Below are positions 1-6,593 of a DNA stretch of 64,000 nucleotides, piece after piece. The stretch covers positions 116,497 to 180,496 of the forward strand of contig JWKQ01000002.1 in the NCBI GenBank assembly GCA_000806115.1. Direction: 5' to 3'. Position numbers and translations under genes: made by a program. How positions within the stretch are numbered: the first letter of the stretch is position 1; each line of letters begins with the position of its first letter. This stretch comes from an archaeon GW2011_AR5 (GTDB lineage: Archaea; Aenigmatarchaeota; Aenigmatarchaeia; GW2011-AR5). The notes under the pieces are model-generated. The model was not told where the DNA came from. It ran no database searches and worked only from the letters and a program-made list of their open reading frames with translations.

Positions 1-557
1 GGTATGATCCACGAAAAGAAATCGGGCGAGAAGTGCTTGTTGAAGAAGACATTTATGTCGCCGTCCATGGGGTTTTTTGTTTTAATCATTATTCCAAGCG
101 ACAGGAACGGCCTCGTTATCTTTGCGTAACGCCTGACGATTGAGTTGGCACCGTCGGCGCCTACGACGATTCGTCCCTGATAGGAGCCTCCTGTCGTGTG
201 CACTGTCACGCAGTCGCCGTAAGTCACGCCAAGCACGTTTTCATACACCATTTTGGCGCTTTTACCTGCGGCGTGCCTAAGATGTTTTGTGAACATCGTC
301 CTCTTGATTATGTACGCGAACGGCTTGTAGTTGTTGAGGGTGAAAGTGCGCCCGCTTGGCGATATCGCTTCCATCCTGCGTATCTCGTCCTTCACGAGAG
401 ATGCGTCGAACATGTCGAGGAAATCCTTTGACACGATTCCGCTGTCTTTTAATGTCACTTTTTTATTCTTTTCTATGAGCAATACATTTAGTCCGTCCAG
501 TTTGCTTGCGAGATGGCATCCTGCCACCCCGGCGCCGACTATTATGACATCGTACAT
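1..557 (-). CDS. Geranylgeranyl reductase-family FAD oxidoreductase (3' end cut by window edge)
   Basis: The first 185 codons of a minus-strand gene starting at 557 are present; the C-terminus lies outside the window. The N-terminus MYDVIIVGAGVAGCHLASKL is a Rossmann FAD-binding motif (GxGxxG), followed by an acidic strand end (VLLIEK). Further on there is VVGADGANSIVRR, the second FAD motif (GADG) typical of the geranylgeranyl reductase and p-hydroxybenzoate hydroxylase family. In archaea these enzymes saturate the isoprenoid chains of membrane lipids or quinones. This fits a genome with mevalonate-pathway genes in the same window, though they are not adjacent. Substrate cannot be assigned from the fragment. 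Confidence 0.75.
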   Translation of the reverse strand, partial: MYDVIIVGAGVAGCHLASKLDGLNVLLIEKNKKVTLKDSGIVSKDFLDMFDASLVKDEIRRMEAISPSGRTFTLNNYKPFAYIIKRTMFTKHLRHAAGKSAKMVYENVLGVTYGDCVTVHTTGGSYQGRIVVGADGANSIVRRYAKITRPFLSLGIMIKTKNPMDGDINVFFNKHFSPDFFSWII

Positions 558-635
558 AGGGCTAAGTAAAACCCTAAAATTTATAATGTCAATCAGGGCG
601 GCAAAACAGGAACAAAATTTGGTTAAGGTATACAA

Positions 636-1508
636 ATGCTTTATGAAAAATTTGAGAAATACTGGAAGATATGGCTCTGGATACCAATCATACTTCTCAT
701 CCTGTCAATCGGCATTGTTGCAAACAGCATCGCCACAACGGGCTCCTTCATGAAGAGGGACATCGAGCTCACGGGCGGCAAGTCAATAACATTCGAAATA
801 TCGGCTGTGAACATGGACGCCATCAAAGCCGAACTGCCGCATGCGACGCTGCGTCTTACCAGCGGCATTACAAGGAGCCTCATCGTCGAAACGTCGTTTG
901 AGAGCAATGAATCCGAGGTCATTGACGCCGTCTACAGGCACGCAACCGTTAGTGGAAGTCCGACTTCGAGAACTGTCGGCCCTTCAATAGGCAACATATT
1001 CTTCCAGCAGGCGCAGATTGCCATGATACTCGCCTTCGTTCTGATGGCTATCACGATATTCATATTGTACCGTTCCGTCGTGCCGTCGCTGATAATGATA
1101 TTGTCGGCAACGACTGACATAATAATAACAATAGCTGTGCTGAACCTTCTCGGCATCACGCTCTCGCTTGCCGTCATTGCAGCGCTTCTGATGGTAATCG
1201 GTTACTCGGTTGACACGGACATGGTGCTAACGTCGGAGCTTCTGAAAGTGCGGGGCACGAGCGTCAGCGCCGGTATAAAGAGGGCAATGAAAACCGGGCT
1301 CACGATGATTTCAACGATTTTCGTCGCCCTTCTCGCGATGTACCTCTTCTCGGGATCGCTTATCATAGAGCAGATAGCGCTGGTGCTCATAATTGCGACA
1401 ATTTTCGACGCGCCCGCCACATGGATGACTAACGCGGGCATACTGCGATGGTGGCTGGGCAGGAAGGCGAAAAGCCATAGTTCAGAAGGAGGGAAGAAAC
1501 ATGAATAA
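636..1508 (+). CDS. secF: Protein-export membrane protein SecF
   Basis: A 290-residue SecF. One transmembrane segment near residues 16-35 is followed by an external domain holding the SecF signature ELTGGKSITFE, then a block of about five membrane helices from residue 127 to the end. The helix-4 motif is GYSVDTDMVLTSELLK, the archaeal form of the YSxNDTxVxFDRI motif. SecF with SecD uses the membrane potential to help preproteins leave the SecYE channel on the outer face. The stop overlaps the secD start by 8 bases, so the two are probably translationally coupled. The F-before-D order is the usual archaeal one. Confidence 0.93.
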   Translation: MLYEKFEKYWKIWLWIPIILLILSIGIVANSIATTGSFMKRDIELTGGKSITFEISAVNMDAIKAELPHATLRLTSGITRSLIVETSFESNESEVIDAVYRHATVSGSPTSRTVGPSIGNIFFQQAQIAMILAFVLMAITIFILYRSVVPSLIMILSATTDIIITIAVLNLLGITLSLAVIAALLMVIGYSVDTDMVLTSELLKVRGTSVSAGIKRAMKTGLTMISTIFVALLAMYLFSGSLIIEQIALVLIIATIFDAPATWMTNAGILRWWLGRKAKSHSSEGGKKHE

Positions 1509-3231
1509 GCGTGTGCCGCTGCTTGTGCTGGTGATTGCAGCGACTGTGGCAGGTGCAGTGTTGCTGCCGTCAACGCCAGTAATTTTTATAGGCGCGGCTC
1601 TGTGCTTTGCGCTTGTTTTTCCCCGTGACATGTTCAAGAATGTCCGCATAGTGATATGGCTTGCCTTCATACTGCTGTCAATTCTTCTGATTTCATTCAG
1701 CTTCAATGCAAAAGGCTACAGCATTACTTCCGTGGACAAGAGTTCCGCCGCCGGACTGGCAGCGGGCGAGATACTGTACGGAATAAATGACGTCGCTGTG
1801 ACAGACGCCGACTTTGCAAGGAACTATTCAGGCACGATAAAGCTTGAGACAAACAAGGGACCGAAGTTCGCCAATGTGAACGGCACGCTTGGCGTGGAAG
1901 CTGAAAAGGTGTCCTCGTCGCGCCTCAGCTTCGGGCTGGATATAAGGGGCGGCGTGCGCGCCGTGCTTGAGGCGAATTCAACCGACAACGCAACGCTTGA
2001 CCAGATTATATCCACGCTGCAGACCAGAATAAATATCTACGGGCTGCGCGAGGCTGTTTTCCGACCGGTATACCACGAGGGCAAGGGTTTTGTCGAAATA
2101 AGCATAGCCGGCGGCAACAGGGAAGAGCTGCGCGCGCTGCTTGAGAGGCAGGGGAACTTCGAGGCGAAAATTACCGTATCTCCAAGAATGTCGTCCGGAA
2201 CCGGCACGATACGGCTTGCGCAGTTTCATAATTTTTCCGTCGCCGGCAAGTCAATAATTGTAGACGGAAGAACAGTCAATGAGAAAGAGTCTTTCACGCT
2301 TGAAGGCGTGGAGTTTTTGCTTGACACTGTTTCTGACAAGGTTAACATGACCGCAACGGTTTTCAACAGCGATGACATAAAAACCGTGTTCTTCGACCCG
2401 CAGCGCTCGCGCATAGAGCTTGAACAGGGCGGTTACAGGTGGTCATTCTCCATACAGCTCGGGCAGGAAGGCGCGCAGAAATTCGCGTGGGTGACTAACA
2501 ACCTCGAGGTCGTTCCCGGAACAGGATACCTCAGCGCGCCCATCACGCTTTATCTTGACGGCAACCTTGTGGATTCGCTGAGCATCGCCTCAACGCTGAA
2601 GGGGCGCGTGGAAACGGAGATACAAATAAGCGGCTCGTCAGACACGAGGGAAAGCGCGATGAAGGAGCGCTCGCAGCTGCAAAGCATACTGAGGTCCGGC
2701 GCGCTGCCTACGTCGGTTGAGATAGTCCAGCTTGACTCGATATCTCCCACGCTTGGCAGCAGCTTTTTGATGAATGCGGCCGTCGCCGGATTTATCGCCC
2801 TGCTCGGCGTAATAGCTGTGGTTGGTATCCGCTACCGCCGCCCGAAAATCGTGCTGCCGATGATAATAATCTCGTCAAGCGAAATCCTGATAATCTTGGG
2901 GGTGGCGTCGATGATAGGATGGACGATAGACCTGCCGGCAATCGCCGGTATAATAGCCACAATCGGCTCCGGCATTAACAGCCAGATAATGATAATAGAC
3001 CAGGCGCTGCGCGGAGAGCAGGCAACGACAATGAAAGAGAAACTGAAGAACGCGTTCTTCACGATTTTCGGCGCGGGCGGCACGGTAATCGCGGCGATGA
3101 TACCGCTGATGGTAATAGGCTTTGGTTTGCTTCGCGGCTTCGCAATAACAACGATAATAGGCGTTCTTATCGGGATATTGATAGTGCGCCCGGCGTTCGG
3201 AGAAATCGTCAAGAAGATAATCAAGGATTGA
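1501..3231 (+). CDS. secD: Protein-export membrane protein SecD
   Basis: A 576-residue SecD. The N-terminus has several membrane helices, then a PDZ-like stretch (GLAAGEILYGIND, about residues 85-97). The SecD signature FGLDIRGGVRAVLEA follows near residues 143-157, then a large external domain, and about five helices after residue 420. The helix motif GSGINSQIMIIDQALR corresponds to the conserved D/N-rich motif of helix 4. The start overlaps the secF stop. The two proteins form the SecDF complex that completes Sec-dependent export. The N-terminal multi-helix plus PDZ-like arrangement is longer than in E. coli but matches archaeal SecD. Confidence 0.93.
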   Translation: MNKRVPLLVLVIAATVAGAVLLPSTPVIFIGAALCFALVFPRDMFKNVRIVIWLAFILLSILLISFSFNAKGYSITSVDKSSAAGLAAGEILYGINDVAVTDADFARNYSGTIKLETNKGPKFANVNGTLGVEAEKVSSSRLSFGLDIRGGVRAVLEANSTDNATLDQIISTLQTRINIYGLREAVFRPVYHEGKGFVEISIAGGNREELRALLERQGNFEAKITVSPRMSSGTGTIRLAQFHNFSVAGKSIIVDGRTVNEKESFTLEGVEFLLDTVSDKVNMTATVFNSDDIKTVFFDPQRSRIELEQGGYRWSFSIQLGQEGAQKFAWVTNNLEVVPGTGYLSAPITLYLDGNLVDSLSIASTLKGRVETEIQISGSSDTRESAMKERSQLQSILRSGALPTSVEIVQLDSISPTLGSSFLMNAAVAGFIALLGVIAVVGIRYRRPKIVLPMIIISSSEILIILGVASMIGWTIDLPAIAGIIATIGSGINSQIMIIDQALRGEQATTMKEKLKNAFFTIFGAGGTVIAAMIPLMVIGFGLLRGFAITTIIGVLIGILIVRPAFGEIVKKIIKD

Positions 3232-3248
3232 TTTAGGAAAGGGTATTT

Positions 3249-3653
3249 CTACTGTTTTTTCCACCAGTCAAAGTACGGAAGTAATTCCTTCAGCTTTACA
3301 GCTTTGTTCTTATCCAAAATAATTTGGGTTTCCAAATTTTCTTCGTCCGTCTCGCGTATCAACTGTCGGCAGTTCCCACAAGGAGGTATTACAAAAATTT
3401 GCCCGTTTTCGTCTTTCCACACAGAAACTATTTTCCTGATTATATATTCGCCGCCGGTTATCATCGATCCGAGAGCTATCTTTTCTGCGCAAAAAACATT
3501 TGAGCCTGAATCCCCGCAAGTCCCTATGTATATTTTATTTTTCCCTGAAATTAGTGCGCATCCCACATCTGCATAAATGCCGTTCTTCGTTTTCTTAGGC
3601 CTGACAACGGAGGCTGCTTTTTTAATTAGTTGTTCGTTAGTAAAAACCTTCAT
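3249..3653 (-). CDS. cdd: Cytidine deaminase
   Basis: A 134-residue homotetramer-type cytidine deaminase, which converts cytidine or deoxycytidine to uridine in pyrimidine salvage. The zinc site is visible: C55-A56-E57 (the cysteine form of the H/C-A-E motif, with Glu57 as proton shuttle) and P91-C92-G-N-C95. Length matches the family (about 130). It is convergent with secD, whose stop is 17 bases from its own stop. A second, unrelated deaminase (dCMP type) occurs at 41.2 kb, so the genome has two entry points for deoxyuridine nucleotides. Confidence 0.92.
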   Translation of the reverse strand: MKVFTNEQLIKKAASVVRPKKTKNGIYADVGCALISGKNKIYIGTCGDSGSNVFCAEKIALGSMITGGEYIIRKIVSVWKDENGQIFVIPPCGNCRQLIRETDEENLETQIILDKNKAVKLKELLPYFDWWKKQ

Positions 3654-3698
3654 AAAAATAATTAGATGTCGGTTCTTAATAAAGTTAGATTCCGAAGT

Positions 3699-4883
3699 CT
3701 AGAAAGGCAAATAAAAAATAATAGTGGGCAGTATAAGCACTCCCATGAGCACGCCCCTTCTGATTCCTGCGAGTCCGGCAAATATCCCTAGCGCAGTGCA
3801 CGTCCCGAGAAGAAGCAGCCCGTAAATTCCTGAAAAAACTACAGTCATCAGTATTATGAATGCTATTATCGCCTTGCTTATTTTTGAGTAGTCTATGTTT
3901 TCTATTATTCCGAGAGACTTTTTCGCCAGCTTCAGCGTGATTAAAGATGATATCGCCGCCACGGCAAGCGCAATCGCGGCGATGAAGACCGTTTCATTGA
4001 AGCCTATTTGAACGAGCTGCTCGAGCGCCGATGCTATTCCGCTTCGGGACTTGCCTATCAGCCACAGCGCCATTATGGAAAGCAGCGTGTTGGAAATTGT
4101 TATGGCGCCGAGCGTCATCAGAAAGCTCTTCTCATTCTTGTCCGCGCTTGCGAGCGTCGCCAGTTCGCTTGAGCCCACTCCTGGCAGCAGTCCCGACACG
4201 ATTCCGCCGGCGCTGCCGAAGAGTATAGAGCGCCTCTGCTGCCTGCCTGTTACGTGTATCTGCTTCCTGCGCGCGGGTACTTTTGTGCCCTTTTTGCTGA
4301 ACATAAGTGCGCTGACGCCGAACAGTCCCGAGAGAACCGGAAAAAGAACTATATTCCTGTCAATCGGCATGTATTGCAATGAAAGCCCTGTCAAGCCTGC
4401 GAGAAAGAAGCACAGCAAGGCAGTTGACTTTTTCCTGTTAGTCTTTTCGTGGAGAATCATCACAAGCACGATGAAAATAAGCAGCGCATACGTGAACGGC
4501 AGCGAGAGCTCGTATATTCTTGGGATTGAGAAAACAATTGCAGGAAGCAGGGCGAGCACAAGGATTATGGCGCCGAGCCCGCCGATTACGGCAAGCTTCA
4601 CGGCGTCGTAACCGTTTCCCTGAAGAAGCATCCTGTGCGCCGGCGTCACTGCAAGCTCGTTTCCCGCCTCGGGTGCGCCGAGCAGCATTGAGGGGATGAA
4701 GTCGACGAACGTGTTGGAAATGCCGAGCGCCACGACAAATGCTATGATGACAAATGGCGGGAGGCTGAGCTGCGCAATGAACGGGATAAGAAGTATTATT
4801 GTGTTGGGGTGCAGCCCGGGTACGAGCCCGAAAATTGTTCCTACCAGGAGTCCCGCAAGGATTGCCAGAAGTATCTCCAGCAT
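3699..4883 (-). CDS. TctA-like multi-pass membrane protein (archaeal DUF112/COG1784 type)
   Basis: A 394-residue, very hydrophobic protein with about ten membrane helices. The N-terminal GLVPGLHPNTIILL and the mid-protein GIVSGLLPGVGSSELATL are two copies of the GxxPGxxxx glycine-proline motif that marks the TctA superfamily, with the inverted-repeat layout of that family. TctA proteins are the large membrane subunit of tripartite tricarboxylate transporters. The archaeal group is shorter (about 400 instead of 500), usually lacks TctB/TctC neighbours and has no established substrate. No binding protein gene is near. Assignment to the family is firm; transport activity is inference. Confidence 0.8.
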   Translation of the reverse strand: MLEILLAILAGLLVGTIFGLVPGLHPNTIILLIPFIAQLSLPPFVIIAFVVALGISNTFVDFIPSMLLGAPEAGNELAVTPAHRMLLQGNGYDAVKLAVIGGLGAIILVLALLPAIVFSIPRIYELSLPFTYALLIFIVLVMILHEKTNRKKSTALLCFFLAGLTGLSLQYMPIDRNIVLFPVLSGLFGVSALMFSKKGTKVPARRKQIHVTGRQQRRSILFGSAGGIVSGLLPGVGSSELATLASADKNEKSFLMTLGAITISNTLLSIMALWLIGKSRSGIASALEQLVQIGFNETVFIAAIALAVAAISSLITLKLAKKSLGIIENIDYSKISKAIIAFIILMTVVFSGIYGLLLLGTCTALGIFAGLAGIRRGVLMGVLILPTIIFYLPF

Positions 4884-4944
4884 ATTAATTAACTGTCCGG
4901 CTGTCTAATCTTCTTTTTTAAACTGCTGGTAGAATAAGAAATAA

Positions 4945-4950
4945 AGGTGA
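4945..4950 (+). promoter_or_regulatory. Ribosome binding site deciding a GTG start for NAC
   Basis: AGGTGA lies five bases before GTG at 4956. An earlier in-frame GTG at 4947 sits inside this Shine-Dalgarno, so 4956 (MFGGKPDP) is the better start. This agrees with archaeal NAC proteins, which usually begin with MF. Confidence 0.7.
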
Positions 4951-4955
4951 ATGAT

Positions 4956-5285
4956 GTGTTTGGAGGAAAGCCCGACCCGAAAAAAGTTGAGCAGATAATG
5001 AAGAAGCTCAACATGAAGGTGCAGCAGATAGAAGCCGAGGAGGTTGTAATCAGGACAAAGGATAAGGACATAATAATATCCCGTCCCGAGATAATGCTCG
5101 CCGACATGATGGGGCGCGAGGTTTATCAGGTGTCAGGCGAGGTGTCGGAACGCATCCTTGTCAACGAAGATGACGTGAGGATGGTAATGGACAAGACTGG
5201 AAAGGACAGGGACACCGTCGTGAAGAAGCTGGAAGAACTTGACAACGACCTTGCGAAGGCAATCATGGAACTTAAGGAGAAATAA
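4956..5285 (+). CDS. nac: Nascent polypeptide-associated complex protein (archaeal NAC)
   Basis: A 109-residue protein with a GTG start at 4956. Residues about 8-60 form the NAC beta-barrel (KLNMKVQQIEAEEVVIRTKD...IIISRPEI), and about 70-109 form a C-terminal UBA domain (DDVRMVMDKTGKDRDTVVKK). Archaeal NAC is a homodimer that binds at the ribosome exit tunnel and shields nascent chains. Length and domain order are standard. It stands alone between a divergent TctA-like gene and a small membrane protein gene. Confidence 0.92.
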   Translation: MFGGKPDPKKVEQIMKKLNMKVQQIEAEEVVIRTKDKDIIISRPEIMLADMMGREVYQVSGEVSERILVNEDDVRMVMDKTGKDRDTVVKKLEELDNDLAKAIMELKEK

Positions 5286-5315
5286 ATAAAAATAATAACG
5301 AAGATAAGTCTTAAG

Positions 5316-5366
5316 GAACCTGGTTTCTTTTTGGGTTCACAAAGACTTTTTCTTTGTAAGAAAAAG
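5316..5366 (+). repeat. Two adjacent small hairpins after nac, before the next start codon
   Basis: GAACC (5316-5320) pairs with GGTTC (5334-5338), and CTTTTTCTT (5346-5354) pairs with AAGAAAAAG (5358-5366) around TGT. An alternative fold pairs ACAAAG with CTTTGT. The second hairpin ends 7 bases before the ATG at 5374. It could terminate nac transcription or structure the next gene's leader. The words GGGTTCAC and ACAAAG resemble arms of the palindromes at 9.4 kb, but the conserved loop core of that family is missing. Confidence 0.5.
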
Positions 5367-5373
5367 GATTTGT

Positions 5374-5589
5374 ATGGCAAAGATTAGCAGTAATAAATCG
5401 CTTTCAGCAGCGCTTTTCCTGATAGGGCTTGTAATGCTGATAGAATCGGCATCGACGATTTTTGTGCTTGTCGAGGCGCCGAGCGTGGCGGCAAGTTCCG
5501 TAGGCGTCGCATGGGCTTACGTCATGATAAAGGGGCTTGTAAGCCTCTACGTTCTTTTCACCGGATTCAGGATGCTCAGAACTAAATAG
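5374..5589 (+). CDS. Small two-helix membrane protein, unknown
   Basis: A 71-residue protein with two predicted membrane helices, roughly residues 11-35 and 43-63, joined by a short loop (EAPSVAASSVGV). The C-terminus ends in a basic tail (RMLRTK), which suggests it faces the cytoplasm. No family is recognised. Codon use looks like its neighbours and the start ATG follows the hairpin pair at 5316-5366. It ends 20 bases before the next ORF and may be co-transcribed with it. Confidence 0.6.
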   Translation: MAKISSNKSLSAALFLIGLVMLIESASTIFVLVEAPSVAASSVGVAWAYVMIKGLVSLYVLFTGFRMLRTK

Positions 5590-5609
5590 ATTGTGTTCAC
5601 AGTTTTCTA

Positions 5610-6266
5610 ATGCAGCTTGAGACTCAGATAGACGTTCTTGAAACGCCCCTGTCTGTAATTTCCATGCTGGAAGAGATTTCTTCTTCGTCAGGCGTCTCTG
5701 AGTTTGAATTTGTTGGTTATGTACCAGGAAGCGAGTACGATTTCACAACAATAGTTGGAACTGCGACTTTAGGGTTCGAAGCCGTGCGCAAAATAGGTGC
5801 GGACAAAATTGGGCGTTACATTATCGGAACGGTATATGTCAATACTGATGACGGTGAAGATTTGCTTGGGAGGCTGGCGGTCGGACTTTCTTCGAGGACG
5901 CCTGCCGGGCATCTTCCGCAAATAGACTTTTGTTGCCGGCGGGAAGATGTAGAACTTGTCTATGATTTTTTAAGGGAATTGAATCTCGATGGCTATGTTC
6001 TGTTTTCCGGACGGTCGTATCATTTTCAAGGTTCGAAACCAGTGGAAGAGTCCGGATGGCAGGAGTTTATGCGGAACCTGGGAGAAGATTGCAGCATAGT
6101 GGATTTCGACTGGCAAAGTGAATGTATGGAAAACGGCTATTCCGTCCTGCGTATAACGGACGCCCAGAACAAACCGTACGTTCCGGAAGTTGTTGCTAAG
6201 GTATCAAGAACATTGAAGTACGAAGGGCAAATGAGCCTGCCTTTCGAATTGAATCAGCCGATATAG
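5610..6266 (+). CDS. Unknown protein with archaeo-eukaryotic primase-like sequence pattern
   Basis: A 218-residue soluble protein, not firmly recognised. The central stretch (about residues 108-150) reads HLPQIDFCCRRED, then a helix, then GYVLFSGRSYHFQG, then a helix with W-x-x-F-M. Near the C-terminus is YSVLRITDAQNKPYVPEVV. This order (hydrophobic strand ending in an acidic residue, then S-G-x-S/G-x-H-h, then a late LR strand) resembles the AEP primase/PrimPol fold. The usual D-x-D would here read Q-I-D, with the first acid missing. The resemblance is by eye only and no function is claimed. Its 3' end overlaps the convergent gene at 6254 by 13 bases. Confidence 0.55.
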   Translation: MQLETQIDVLETPLSVISMLEEISSSSGVSEFEFVGYVPGSEYDFTTIVGTATLGFEAVRKIGADKIGRYIIGTVYVNTDDGEDLLGRLAVGLSSRTPAGHLPQIDFCCRREDVELVYDFLRELNLDGYVLFSGRSYHFQGSKPVEESGWQEFMRNLGEDCSIVDFDWQSECMENGYSVLRITDAQNKPYVPEVVAKVSRTLKYEGQMSLPFELNQPI

Positions 6267-6457
6267 TTCTCGTCCCCGTCGGGAGCGGTCTCCTGCTGGA
6301 GCTGGACATCCTGTTCCGCCGCCATCTCCGCCTTCTTGCTTCTGCGCTTCCTTTCGTCCACGGGTCCTATGTACTTGCTCGTGACCTTTTTGCCCCTTCT
6401 GATTGACTCGTAATAATATTTCCTTCCGTTTATCGTCTTGACGTGCCTGTTAGCCAT
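6254..6457 (-). CDS. Small basic protein with beta-hairpin signature, unknown
   Basis: A 67-residue protein. The N-terminal half (VKTINGRKYYYESIRRGKKV, then TSKYIGPV) is the short beta-hairpin seen at the start of many archaeal and transposase-associated small proteins (YYYxSxRxGKKVxxKYIG). The C-terminal half is a charged, probably disordered tail. AGGTG sits 9 bases before the ATG on the minus strand, which supports the start. No function can be assigned. It lies downstream of polB on the same strand, separated by a hairpin. Confidence 0.65.
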   Translation of the reverse strand: MANRHVKTINGRKYYYESIRRGKKVTSKYIGPVDERKRRSKKAEMAAEQDVQLQQETAPDGDENYIG

Positions 6458-6476
6458 TTTGGAAACACCTGATGAA

Positions 6477-6524
6477 TTACAGTTTTCGAAAGAAGTATCC
6501 GTTAGGAGTACTTCATGACTGTAA
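6477..6524. terminator. Hairpin between polB and the small basic protein gene
   Basis: TTACAGT (6477-6483) pairs with ACTGTAA (6518-6524), and inside it GAAGTA pairs with TACTTC. It lies 3' of polB and 5' of the 6254-6457 gene, both on the minus strand. It could end the polB transcript or act in the leader of the small gene; sequence alone cannot decide. Confidence 0.45.
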
Positions 6525-6593
6525 ATTTAATTTTGGCACTATATAAATTTTTGGCTTGTGTAGAAGCGTAATTTGAAAAATTTTCCGGAAAAC

